Shown: positions 1-7,272 of the stretch, piece after piece | Layout: the number at the start of each line of letters is the position of its first letter | How positions within the stretch are numbered: position 1 is the first letter of the stretch | Assembly: GCA_029932855.1 (NCBI GenBank) | Contig: JAOZPG010000019.1 | Span: 1-40,236 of the forward strand | DNA: 40,236 bases | Direction of reading: 5' to 3' | Source: Bacteroidales bacterium | Lineage (GTDB): Bacteria > Bacteroidota > Bacteroidia > Bacteroidales > VadinHA17 | The notes under the pieces: generated by a model | The model's database searches: none | What the model saw: the letters and a program-made list of their open reading frames with translations, nothing else | Told to the model about the DNA's origin: nothing | Program-made: the position numbers and the translations under genes

Positions 1-56
1 ATTAGTGGCTCACTTTGACCCGGAGAGGGCGGCTCACTTTAACCGGAATTTGCACA
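1..56. mobile_element. Probable end of an IS21-like insertion sequence (body outside the window)
   Basis: Two direct repeats spaced 24 bp apart begin at 7 and 31. Both read GGCTCACTTTRACC(C)GGA. They are followed by GGAATTTGCACA, after which the sequence becomes ordinary and AT-rich. From memory, IS21-family elements carry multiple terminal repeats of the type TGGCTCAATTTGACCGGAAT and end in CA, so the element edge is probably at about 54-56. No istA or istB sequence is visible because the body would lie left of position 1. Alternatives are a solo terminal remnant or an unrelated repeat. Confidence 0.45.
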
Positions 57-141
57 ATGTCGAAATTTTATATAAATGCTGGTTTTACCATGGATCTGGA
101 GATTTATAATAACCTGATAAGTAAATAGAATAATTAAAATT

Positions 142-681
142 ATGGAGGATAATACCGAAAAGGAAAAAAGCGGTTGGAGTGGATTGATGATAGCATTTTT
201 TATAATAGTGGTTATTGCTATTCCTACGATAAAGCGTACTGTGTCAACTGCGAAGATGGATTTGGAAAAAGAATCTTTGAAAGATAATACCGCACTTATT
301 AAAAATGATTCTAACACATCAAATTTTTCAGATTCCACTAAATGCATTTTTAAATATGACAAGGTAACATATGCCCAATTTGAAGGAGAAAGTATGGTCT
401 CAAGCTATGATACAACCATGGAAGGGTATGTAGTCATTAAGAAGGAGAAATTAAGAATAGGACATGTCCTCTCTCCTGAAGACTTTTACATTAATGATTA
501 TATGAAGACTTCTAATGGGGGATACCTTTTCAATACTTATGATGAGTCAGATGAGGAATGTACTGTGTCAGTGTTTAAGAACAAAGGACAAGGGTTAGTT
601 GTTATACACTATTTAGAGGATAACTTAATGATTTATTTATACGTTGATAAGGGATTTACTTTAGATTTTAAATTCTTATAA
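142..681 (+). CDS. Hypothetical protein with one N-terminal transmembrane segment
   Basis: I do not recognise this 179-residue protein. It starts with a charged stretch (MEDNTEKEKSGWSG). One hydrophobic helix follows at about residues 14-30 (LMIAFFIIVVIAIPTI), then a soluble, probably extracytoplasmic domain rich in Asp, Tyr and Ser. That pattern fits a signal-anchored inner-membrane protein. The DNA is visibly richer in A and T than the housekeeping genes to the right, and the gene sits directly beside a probable insertion-sequence end, so it may be accessory DNA. The only clear neighbour on the same strand is a 54-residue membrane peptide downstream. The reading frame is intact and the ATG is the first possible start. 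Confidence 0.6.
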   Translation: MEDNTEKEKSGWSGLMIAFFIIVVIAIPTIKRTVSTAKMDLEKESLKDNTALIKNDSNTSNFSDSTKCIFKYDKVTYAQFEGESMVSSYDTTMEGYVVIKKEKLRIGHVLSPEDFYINDYMKTSNGGYLFNTYDESDEECTVSVFKNKGQGLVVIHYLEDNLMIYLYVDKGFTLDFKFL

Positions 682-755
682 GTAAAATGCATTTAGAGTA
701 AATTATAGTTTGAGTTATCTCCCTTAGTTTTTTACAACCTGAGATTCTATAAATC

Positions 756-920
756 ATGAAAAATAAATTTTCATTAGGAGTAATATCATTTATTGTCTTA
801 TGTGTGGTACTTCTTTTGGCAGTTATCTCCTATGAGAATGGAAATGCTGCTGCTGCTTGGTCCTTATTTATTTTATGGCTTGTATTAGTTTCAATATGGG
901 CTTATGTTTCATTGAAGTAG
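756..920 (+). CDS. Small two-helix membrane protein (54 aa)
   Basis: This short frame starts ATG AAA AAT AAA and ends in TAG. It encodes a 54-residue protein with a basic N-terminus (MKNKFSLG). Two hydrophobic helices, at about residues 7-24 and 33-51, are separated by a short polar turn (YENGNAAAA). It belongs to no family I can name. It lies 74 bp after the 179-residue membrane protein on the same strand and shares its AT-rich composition, so the two may have arrived together. The two well-formed helices make chance coding less likely, but there is no homology evidence. Confidence 0.5.
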   Translation: MKNKFSLGVISFIVLCVVLLLAVISYENGNAAAAWSLFILWLVLVSIWAYVSLK

Positions 921-970
921 TGAATAATCTAAAAACATCACATATTGTTGCACACATGTTGCACGGCGAT

Positions 971-1003
971 AAAAACAAAAGGAGTTAGAATTTGTCTAAC
1001 TCC
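971..1003 (-). terminator. Intrinsic terminator after tRNA-Pro
   Basis: A perfect 9-bp inverted repeat (GGAGTTAGA at 981-989 and its complement at 995-1003, 5-nt loop) is followed on the minus strand by CTTTTGTTTTTATC. It lies 14 nt past the tRNA 3' end, in the right orientation to end the tRNA transcript. Confidence 0.8.
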
Positions 1004-1017
1004 TTTGCTATCAATGG

Positions 1018-1093
1018 TCGGGATGAGAAGATTCGAACTTCCGACCCCTCGCCCCCCAGACGAGTACTCTAAACCGGACTGAGCTACATCCCG
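1018..1093 (-). tRNA. tRNA-Pro (anticodon GGG)
   Basis: The minus strand folds as a complete cloverleaf. The acceptor arms are CGGGATG and CATCCCG, the D-arm lies around GCTC...GAGT, and the anticodon stem is CTCGT/GCGAG. The anticodon loop CTGGGGG gives anticodon GGG, which reads proline codon CCC. The T-arm is GGAAG-TTCGAAT-CTTCT with one weak pair. The CCA end is not encoded. A promoter-like pair of boxes lies just upstream and an intrinsic terminator just downstream, so this is a stand-alone transcription unit. Confidence 0.93.
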
Positions 1094-1117
1094 AAAACCA
1101 AATTTTGGTTTGGACTG

Positions 1118-1148
1118 CAAAAGTACAGAAGTATTTGAAATACTGCAA
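1118..1148 (-). promoter_or_regulatory. Bacteroidota-type promoter for tRNA-Pro
   Basis: On the minus strand TTG (1146-1148) is followed after 20 bp by TACTTTTG (1118-1125). This matches the known Bacteroidota consensus TTTG-N19-21-TAnnTTTG. Transcription would begin roughly 15-20 nt before the tRNA 5' end. Confidence 0.7.
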
Positions 1149-1217
1149 TAATTTCAGTTTTTTTAATTTGGTATGGTTATTGTCATGTTGGCGGCATAAA
1201 TATCTGTCAGCTATGAG

Positions 1218-1225
1218 TAGCTTTG
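1218..1225 (+). promoter_or_regulatory. Candidate -7 box for trxB
   Basis: TAGCTTTG matches TAnnTTTG and lies about 43 bp before the trxB ATG. No convincing TTTG is seen at the expected -33 distance, so support is partial. Confidence 0.4.
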
Positions 1226-1268
1226 CGACAGTGATTAAGTATAACATTAATATTAAAATATAAACACT

Positions 1269-2294
1269 ATGGAATTGTTTAAATCTATGGATACATCAGG
1301 GGAAGCGGGGCAGAATGAAAATGAGAATAATCTGAAACCGGTGGCTGATCAGGAGGTGGAAAAAGTACAATGCCTGATAATCGGATCGGGACCTGCCGGT
1401 TATACAGCTGCCATATATGCAGCCCGGGCCAACCTTAATCCTGTACTTTATGAAGGGCTACAGCCCGGGGGGCAGCTTACAACCACAACCGAGGTGGAGA
1501 ACTATCCGGGTTACCCTGAAGGAGTTACCGGACCTGTAATGATGGAAGACCTGAAAAAGCAGGCCGAGAGATTTGGAACGGATATCCGCTGGGGAATTGC
1601 CACATCTGTTGATTTCTCCGGTGAGAATCATATAGTTGTAATTGATAAAAAGAAGATGATTGAGGCAGAGGCAGTGATCATAGCTACAGGAGCAACTGCC
1701 AAATATCTGGGGCTGGAGGCTGAGAAAAAATATGCAGGTGGAGGGGTGTCAGCCTGTGCTACCTGTGACGGTTTCTTCTATAAAGGCAAGGATGTGGCTG
1801 TTGTTGGCGGAGGGGACACTGCTGCAGAGGAAGCTCTTTACCTGGCTGGAATTGTACGTAAGGTATATCTTATTATAAGGAAAGATTATATGAGGGCTTC
1901 AAAGGTGATGGTGGAAAGGGTTGAGAACACGAAGAATATTGAAGTACTCTATGAGCATAATACCAAAGACCTTTATGGTGAGAATGGTGTTGAAGGGGCA
2001 ATACTATTGCATAAAATGGGAACACCTGAAGAGAAGGAAGTGAGAATTGAGATAAGCGGTTTTTTTCTTGCCATAGGCCATACTCCAAATTCGGAAATAT
2101 TTAAAGATTATATTGAAACAGACGAGGTCGGTTATATAAAAACAGATGCTCCGGGATCAAAGACTACCGTTAAAGGGGTTTTTGCCTGCGGAGATGTTAT
2201 GGATTCTACTTACAGGCAGGCTGTTACGGCAGCCGGTTCGGGTTGTAAGGCTGCCATAGATGTTGAGAGATACCTTGGAGAAAAACATAGCTGA
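1269..2294 (+). CDS. trxB: Thioredoxin reductase (NADPH)
   Basis: This cytoplasmic flavoenzyme passes electrons from NADPH to thioredoxin. The FAD-binding GSGPAG motif follows the strand QCLIIGSGPAGYTAAIYAA. The redox-active pair is C163-A-T-C166 in ACATCDGFFY. The NADPH-binding loop GGGDTAAEEA comes next, and the family C-terminal motif CGDVMDSTYRQAVTAAGSGC closes the protein. At 341 residues it is about 25-30 longer than common TrxB proteins because of an acidic, Asn-rich N-terminal tail (residues 1-33) before the Rossmann fold. A start at Met7 is also possible, but the tail is in frame and free of stops. The gene stands alone between the tRNA and a strong terminator. Confidence 0.95.
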   Translation: MELFKSMDTSGEAGQNENENNLKPVADQEVEKVQCLIIGSGPAGYTAAIYAARANLNPVLYEGLQPGGQLTTTTEVENYPGYPEGVTGPVMMEDLKKQAERFGTDIRWGIATSVDFSGENHIVVIDKKKMIEAEAVIIATGATAKYLGLEAEKKYAGGGVSACATCDGFFYKGKDVAVVGGGDTAAEEALYLAGIVRKVYLIIRKDYMRASKVMVERVENTKNIEVLYEHNTKDLYGENGVEGAILLHKMGTPEEKEVRIEISGFFLAIGHTPNSEIFKDYIETDEVGYIKTDAPGSKTTVKGVFACGDVMDSTYRQAVTAAGSGCKAAIDVERYLGEKHS

Positions 2295-2316
2295 TACTTT
2301 TTAAGAGATCAGTTCT

Positions 2317-2350
2317 AAAAAAAAGGTGGCTTTTCAGGCCACCTTTTTTT
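2317..2350. terminator. Bidirectional intrinsic terminator between trxB and the oxoamine synthase gene
   Basis: The stem GGTGGC (2325-2330) / GCCACC (2338-2343) is flanked by eight A on the left and seven T on the right. It therefore has a U-tract on both strands and can serve both convergent genes. Confidence 0.88.
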
Positions 2351-2371
2351 GTTAAATATTTGTGTGTTATC

Positions 2372-3616
2372 CTATTTCACAACCATTGTACGAACTTCTG
2401 AGTATTCCCCGGCATCCAGCTTCTTTTTCACCGAAGCAAAAGCTTTTACTGTTCTTTCAACGTCTTGAAGTGTATGATCGGCTGTAGGTATAAGTCTTAA
2501 CATTATCACTCCTTTGGGAACAACCGGGTAAATTACTATTGAGCAAAATATTCCGTAGTTCTCCCTGAGGTCCATGGTTATTCCCGTGGCTTCGGGTATT
2601 CCTCCCTTTAAGAAAACAGGGGTGACAGGTGATTCTGTCTTACCCAGATCGAAGCCATTTTCTTTTAGCCCTTTCTGCAGGGCATTTACCACGCTCCAGA
2701 GATTTTCTCTTAATTCTGGCATATTCTTCAACATTTCCAGTCGCTTAATTGCACCCATTACCATTGGCATGGGCAATGATTTTGCATATATCTGCGACCT
2801 CATGTTATACTGAAGGTAATCCACAACATCTTCATCACTGGCAACAAAGCCGCCAATACCGGCCATAGACTTGGCAAAGGTTGAGAAGTAAACATCTATC
2901 TTATCCTGAACGCCATAATGTTCTCCTGTTCCCGCACCTGTTTTGCCCATTGTCCCAAAGCCATGAGCATCATCAACCAGTAGCCTGAAATTAAAATCTT
3001 TCTTAAGGTCTGTAATAGCTTTAAGGTTCCCCAGGTCTCCTGCCATGCCGAATACACCTTCTGTAATTACCAGGACTCCGCCACCTGTTTTTTCAGCCAG
3101 TTTGCTGGCCCTTTCAAGTTGCTTCATCAGGTTTTCTATATTATTATGCGGAAATACATAACGTTTCCCCATATGCATTCTAAGACCGTCAAGTATGCAG
3201 GCATGTGATTCGGAGTCGTAAACAATAACATCGTTACGGCCTGCAAGGGCATCAATAATGGAAGTCATTCCCATATAGCCGTAATTTAACAGGTAAGCAC
3301 GTTCCTTGCCTGCAAATTCTGCCAGCTTTTTTTCCAGTTCTTCATGTTTTGATGTCTGGCCACTCATCATTCTGGCACCCATAGGATAGGCCATACCCCA
3401 GTCTTTTGCTCCTTTTGCATCTTCTTTACGAACCTCAGGATGATTGGCCAGTCCCAGATAATTATTAAGGCTCCAGGTAAGGACCTCTTTTCCCATAAAT
3501 TTCATATGAGGCGAAATTTCTCCTTCCAGTTTAGGGAACATAAAATAGCCTTGACCCTGCTTCTGATATTGTCCGAGTTCACCCCTGTTTTTTCTGATCT
3601 TATCAAATATATCCAC
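2372..3616 (-). CDS. PLP-dependent alpha-oxoamine synthase family enzyme (KBL / serine palmitoyltransferase type)
   Basis: This fold-type I pyridoxal-phosphate enzyme of 414 residues belongs to the family that condenses an amino acid with an acyl-CoA. Visible markers are NNYLGLANHP near the N-terminus, the ring-stacking H138 in SESHACILDG, the cofactor-contacting DDAHG (residues 215-219) and the Schiff-base lysine K249 in STFAKSMAGIGG. The C-terminal YPVVPKG motif resembles glycine C-acetyltransferase, while the lysine region resembles bacterial serine palmitoyltransferase. Substrate cannot be assigned from sequence alone. Candidates are 2-amino-3-ketobutyrate formation, sphingolipid or sulfonolipid base synthesis. 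No tdh or lipid genes flank it. It has its own promoter upstream. Confidence 0.85.
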   Translation of the reverse strand: MDIFDKIRKNRGELGQYQKQGQGYFMFPKLEGEISPHMKFMGKEVLTWSLNNYLGLANHPEVRKEDAKGAKDWGMAYPMGARMMSGQTSKHEELEKKLAEFAGKERAYLLNYGYMGMTSIIDALAGRNDVIVYDSESHACILDGLRMHMGKRYVFPHNNIENLMKQLERASKLAEKTGGGVLVITEGVFGMAGDLGNLKAITDLKKDFNFRLLVDDAHGFGTMGKTGAGTGEHYGVQDKIDVYFSTFAKSMAGIGGFVASDEDVVDYLQYNMRSQIYAKSLPMPMVMGAIKRLEMLKNMPELRENLWSVVNALQKGLKENGFDLGKTESPVTPVFLKGGIPEATGITMDLRENYGIFCSIVIYPVVPKGVIMLRLIPTADHTLQDVERTVKAFASVKKKLDAGEYSEVRTMVVK

Positions 3617-3647
3617 GATGAATGATTTTATTGGTTAGTTATGGTTC

Positions 3648-3677
3648 CAAAGTTAGATAAATTTACATTACTCACAA
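3648..3677 (-). promoter_or_regulatory. Promoter of the oxoamine synthase gene
   Basis: On the minus strand TTG (3675-3677) precedes TAACTTTG (3648-3655) by 19 bp, a good match to the Bacteroidota promoter consensus. The -33 element is formed by the first bases of the 36-bp tandem repeat array. The ATG lies about 32 bp downstream of the -7 box. Confidence 0.65.
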
Positions 3678-3820
3678 GAAAACAGATTACGGAATAATCC
3701 TGTTTACCAACAAGAAAACAGATTACTGAATAATTTCGGTTACCGGCAAGGAAACGGTTTAATAAATAATTAGGTTTAGCTGTCAAGGAAACAGTTTGTA
3801 GAATGATTCCGGAATAAAGG
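3675..3820. repeat. Four imperfect 36-37 bp tandem repeats in a divergent promoter region
   Basis: Copies begin at 3675, 3711, 3747 and 3784. Each opens with CAAGRAAACRGWTT, continues with a variable middle around GAATAAT, and ends with a GG/TTTA-type tail. Copies 1 and 2 share their first 16 bases exactly. There are no spacers, so this is a degenerate tandem repeat and not a CRISPR array. It lies between the oxoamine synthase promoter and bamD. Confidence 0.8.
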
Positions 3821-3884
3821 CATAATAATTGCAGTACTGATAAGCTTTGATGAAAATATTTTCATTAATTCCGGGGAAAAAGAG

Positions 3885-3892
3885 TAACTTTG
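3885..3892 (+). promoter_or_regulatory. -7 box for the bamD operon
   Basis: TAACTTTG matches TAnnTTTG perfectly but ends only 4 bp before the first possible ATG at 3897. Transcription would start at about that ATG, so either the mRNA is leaderless or translation begins at the in-frame ATG at 3909. No -33 TTG is seen at the usual distance. Confidence 0.5.
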
Positions 3893-3896
3893 CAAA

Positions 3897-4703
3897 ATGT
3901 TTGAAAAAATGGCGAAAAATTTTATCATCTTTTTTACTCTGATCTTACTAACAGGAGCTTGCAGTGGTTATGAAAAGTTACTGAAGAGTAATGATATAGA
4001 GGCCAAGTATAAGGCAGGGATGGAATATTACGAGGAAGGTAATTATATGAGGGCTGTTACTTTGTTTGGTCAGGTGATACCCAGGCTTAAGGGGACAGAA
4101 AGGGCTGAAGAGCTGGATTATCTCTATGCCAAATGCCATTACGAGATGAGGGATTACGTGATGGCAGGTCATTATTTCAGTGAATTTGTAAAAACATATT
4201 TTACAAGTCCCCGGGCAGAGGAAGCAGATTTTATGGGGGCTTACTGTTATTATAAATTAATAGCAAGGGTGGAGCTGGATCAGACAAATACTTATAAAAC
4301 AATAAGTGCCTTTACCCTTTTTAAGACAAAATTCCCCGATAGTGACCGTATTGCCGAGGCTAATAATTATATTAAGGAATGTGAGGAATTACTGGTTGAA
4401 AAGTCTTATATTAATGCAAAATTATATTACGACCTGGAAAAATATAAGGCGGCAATTGTTGCAATACAAAACAGTTTAATAGATTATCCTGACACAAAAT
4501 ATCGTGAGGAATTATTATACCTGAAGCTCAGGTCAATTTTCCTGATGGCTGAAAATAGTGTCAGCATGAAACAGCTTGAAAGATTTCAGGATACAATAGA
4601 TGAGTATTATTCATTTATAGATGAGTTTCCTCAGACAAAGTATGCCAGGGAAGCAGAAAAGATGTATAATCGCTCATCCGATTTTCTTGGTACAAATAAT
4701 TGA
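3897..4703 (+). CDS. bamD: Outer membrane assembly lipoprotein BamD
   Basis: BamD is the periplasmic TPR-rich lipoprotein of the BAM complex, which inserts beta-barrel proteins in the outer membrane. A signal peptide with lipobox LTGAC puts the lipid-modified cysteine at residue 22. The mature part is built of TPR-like helices, for example YKAGMEYYEEGNYMRAVTLF, YLYAKCHYEMRDYVMAGHYF and a C-terminal DEYYSFIDEFPQTKYAREAE. The length of 268 residues is normal. The first ATG gives residues MFEK before the basic MAKN. The promoter box just upstream makes the ATG at 3909 (MAKNFIIFF) an equally good start. It is the first gene of the rpoZ-coaBC-DUF4835-recN run. Confidence 0.9.
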   Translation: MFEKMAKNFIIFFTLILLTGACSGYEKLLKSNDIEAKYKAGMEYYEEGNYMRAVTLFGQVIPRLKGTERAEELDYLYAKCHYEMRDYVMAGHYFSEFVKTYFTSPRAEEADFMGAYCYYKLIARVELDQTNTYKTISAFTLFKTKFPDSDRIAEANNYIKECEELLVEKSYINAKLYYDLEKYKAAIVAIQNSLIDYPDTKYREELLYLKLRSIFLMAENSVSMKQLERFQDTIDEYYSFIDEFPQTKYAREAEKMYNRSSDFLGTNN

Positions 4704-4729
4704 TTATTTTTATTAATATTTAATATAGA

Positions 4730-5056
4730 ATGGATTACAAAAAGACACAGGCACCATTTACCACTATCACAAGAGACCTCAGGGAATTTGATAAAGAAAC
4801 AGGTAATATATATGAAAGTGTAGTTGTATGTGCAAAAAGGGCTAATCAGATATCTATTGAGATTAAGCAGGAACTAAACAGGAAGCTGGAAGAGTTTGCT
4901 TATTATACAGATAATCTTGAAGAGATATTTGAGAACAGGGAGCAGATTGAAATATCCAAGTTCTATGAGAGGCTGCCCAAACCATCATTGATAGCCCTCG
5001 AGGAGTTTCAGGATCATGCTATCTATTTTCGCAGAGCTGAGGAAGAAGAAAAATAA
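4730..5056 (+). CDS. rpoZ: RNA polymerase omega subunit, Bacteroidota type
   Basis: This 108-residue protein fits the divergent Bacteroidota omega subunit, which helps assemble and stabilise RNA polymerase. The key part is the helical segment NIYESVVVCAKRANQISIEIKQ (residues 25-46), which corresponds to the omega motif that contacts the beta-prime subunit. It is followed by an acidic helical tail. The location between bamD and coaBC is the usual one in this phylum and parallels the frequent rpoZ-coaBC association in other bacteria. It follows bamD by 26 bp and precedes coaBC by 14 bp, so co-transcription is likely. Assignment rests on motif plus context. Confidence 0.85.
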   Translation: MDYKKTQAPFTTITRDLREFDKETGNIYESVVVCAKRANQISIEIKQELNRKLEEFAYYTDNLEEIFENREQIEISKFYERLPKPSLIALEEFQDHAIYFRRAEEEEK

Positions 5057-5070
5057 TATAAAATACCGGT

Positions 5071-6291
5071 ATGCTGAAAGGAAAGCATATAATACTTGGT
5101 ATTACCGGGAGCATTGCTGCCTATAAAGCGGCATTCCTGGTACGTTTGCTGGTTAAGGAAGGAGCCAGTGTTAAGATTATTATGACCCCTTTTGCTACCG
5201 GATTTATCACTCCTCTTACTATGTCAGCCCTTTCAGGGAATCCTGTAATGACGGAGATGTTTTCCAAAGACAGCGGTGAGTGGACAAGTCATGTTGACCT
5301 GGGTATATGGGCTGATCTTTTTCTTGTGGCCCCGGCTACTGCAAATACCATTGCAAAAATGGCCGGTGGAGTTGCCGATAACCTTCTTTTAACTACCTAT
5401 CTTTCTGCACGCTGTCCGGTTATGGTGGTTCCTGCCATGGATATGGACATGTATAAGCATCCTTCAACACAGGATAATATACAGACCCTTGAGGAGCGTG
5501 GTTCAACTATTGTTGATGCAGGGACAGGCGAGCTTGCAAGCGGACTTAGCGGGAAAGGACGGATGGAGGAACCCGAAGAGATCGTGAAGCAGATAAACTC
5601 TCTGTTCAAAAAAAAAACTAAAAAAATAAGCCTTCTAAGTAATCAGAAGGTTCTTGTTACTGCCGGTCCTACATACGAGGCCATAGACCCTGTGAGGTAT
5701 ATTGGCAATCACTCTTCCGGAAAGATGGGAATTAAGATAGCTGAAAAGCTTGCAGATGCAGGAGCTGAGGTACATCTTGTGCTGGGTCCCGTAAGCGAGT
5801 TTATTGACAGGGATATGATGCAGGTATATGATGTGGTTTCTGCTTCAGAGATGAGTGATAAGTGTACAGAATTGTTCCCTGCAATGAATGGAGTCGTGCT
5901 GGCTGCAGCTGTAGCCGATTTTACCCCCCTTAAGCCTGAAAAGGAAAAGTTGAAGAGGTCCGGAGATGACCTGCAGATCAGCCTGCGGCCTACAAATGAT
6001 ATAGCAGCCAGCCTGGGGAGATCAAGATCAATAAAGCAATGGCTTGTGGGATTTGCACTGGAAACGGAAAATGAACTGCCTAACGCGGCTAAGAAGCTGG
6101 AAAAGAAGAATCTCGACCTGATAGTACTTAATTCACTGAAAGATAAAGGAGCAGGATTTGGTGTGGATACCAATAAGGTGAGGATCATAGACAGGAATGG
6201 AAAAATAAGTGATTTTGGACTTAAGACCAAGGATGAGGTAGCTAAAGATATTGTAAACAGCATACAAGATTTTCTTTCTTTATCGTTATAG
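5071..6291 (+). CDS. coaBC: Bifunctional phosphopantothenoylcysteine decarboxylase / phosphopantothenate-cysteine ligase
   Basis: CoaBC makes 4'-phosphopantetheine precursor for coenzyme A in two steps. The N-terminal flavoprotein decarboxylase (CoaC, about residues 1-175) shows GITGSIAAYKA, the active-site histidine region SHVDLGIWADLFLVAPATAN and the conserved PAMDMDMY. The C-terminal ligase (CoaB, about residues 190-400) begins QKVLVTAGPTYEAIDPVRYIGNHSSGKMG, with the nucleotide-binding and dimer motif typical of CoaB, and continues with AAAVADFTP. The length of 406 residues is normal. Lys-rich sequence (KKKTKKIS) forms the linker. It is third in the bamD-recN run. Confidence 0.95.
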   Translation: MLKGKHIILGITGSIAAYKAAFLVRLLVKEGASVKIIMTPFATGFITPLTMSALSGNPVMTEMFSKDSGEWTSHVDLGIWADLFLVAPATANTIAKMAGGVADNLLLTTYLSARCPVMVVPAMDMDMYKHPSTQDNIQTLEERGSTIVDAGTGELASGLSGKGRMEEPEEIVKQINSLFKKKTKKISLLSNQKVLVTAGPTYEAIDPVRYIGNHSSGKMGIKIAEKLADAGAEVHLVLGPVSEFIDRDMMQVYDVVSASEMSDKCTELFPAMNGVVLAAAVADFTPLKPEKEKLKRSGDDLQISLRPTNDIAASLGRSRSIKQWLVGFALETENELPNAAKKLEKKNLDLIVLNSLKDKGAGFGVDTNKVRIIDRNGKISDFGLKTKDEVAKDIVNSIQDFLSLSL

Positions 6292-6318
6292 AAAGAGAAT
6301 ATTTAAATAAGCTATCCT

Positions 6319-7236
6319 ATGAGGAAAAACCTGATATCTGTTTTGTTAATCATGAGTCTTGGTATTTCAGGACTCAGGGGACAGGAACTGAAATGCAATG
6401 TACAGGTGATGACCCAGCAGATACAGGGAACCAACAAGCAGGTGTTCAGGACCCTTCAGACAGCCATGTATGAGTTCATGAATAATACAAACTGGACTAA
6501 TGATGTATATGCGGTAAGTGAAAGAATAGAATGCAATATTATGTTTAACCTTACCGAGCAAATGGGGGCAGACCAGTTTAAGGGAACCATACAGGTACAG
6601 ATGAGAAGACCTGTGTATAATACAAGCTACAATACAACTGTTCTTAACCTGGTGGATAATAATCTCAACTTCAGGTATGTTGAGTACGAGCCATTATTGT
6701 TTGATGAGACCCAGCACCTGTCAAACCTTACTTCCATACTTGCCTATTATGCTTATATAATAATTGGTATTGACTATGATTCCTTTTCGCAGGAGGGGGG
6801 AGAAAACTATTTTTCAAAAGCAGAGAATATAGTAATGAATGCCCAGAATGCTCCCGAAAGGGGTTGGAAGGCTTTTGATGCATCGGGAAATAAAAGCCGT
6901 TACTGGCTGATAAATAATATCCTGGACGATGAATACCGTCCGGTAAGGGAGTTTATGTATCGGTTCCACAGGCTTGGCCTCGATATGTTTGAAAGCAGTC
7001 CAAACCAGGCAAGGAATGAGATGGAGGAAAGCCTGAAGCAGTTGCAGAAGGTTTACAGGCAAAAACCTGATCCTTACCTTTATTTGCTGCAGGTAGTATT
7101 TGATGCCAAATCGGAAGAGTTTATTAAAGTATTCAGTGAAGCTACAGCCGACCAGAAAAGAAGAGTTTACCTTATCTTAAAGGAAATCGACCCTTCAAAC
7201 CAATCCAAATACAAGACAGCCTTCAGCCCAGGCTAA
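6319..7236 (+). CDS. DUF4835 family protein, possible type IX secretion PorD-like protein
   Basis: This 305-residue exported protein has a signal peptide (MRKNLISVLLIMSLGISGLRG, cleavage near residue 21). The mature part is Asn-, Tyr- and Gln-rich and matches my memory of the Bacteroidota DUF4835 family, which sits between coaBC and recN in many genomes. Recognisable stretches are TNKQVFRTLQTAMYEFMNNT, a Tyr-rich ILAYYAYIIIGIDYDSFS and GWKAFD. I recall this family being named PorD in type IX secretion annotation, but I cannot confirm that here. A role in T9SS would agree with two predicted T9SS cargo proteins elsewhere in the window. It is separated from recN by 36 bp. Confidence 0.75.
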   Translation: MRKNLISVLLIMSLGISGLRGQELKCNVQVMTQQIQGTNKQVFRTLQTAMYEFMNNTNWTNDVYAVSERIECNIMFNLTEQMGADQFKGTIQVQMRRPVYNTSYNTTVLNLVDNNLNFRYVEYEPLLFDETQHLSNLTSILAYYAYIIIGIDYDSFSQEGGENYFSKAENIVMNAQNAPERGWKAFDASGNKSRYWLINNILDDEYRPVREFMYRFHRLGLDMFESSPNQARNEMEESLKQLQKVYRQKPDPYLYLLQVVFDAKSEEFIKVFSEATADQKRRVYLILKEIDPSNQSKYKTAFSPG

Positions 7237-7272
7237 AATTTCATATCTTCGTGTCTGACATGCACATTTATT

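Noticed and set aside
2211-2240. TACAGGCAGGCTG in trxB as a GGCAGG-type insert
   Set aside because: It encodes the conserved YRQAVTAAGSGC motif of thioredoxin reductases, so it is native sequence.
3675-3820. A CRISPR array suggested by 36-bp periodicity
   Set aside because: The repeats are contiguous with no spacers of independent sequence and diverge within each copy. No cas genes are present.
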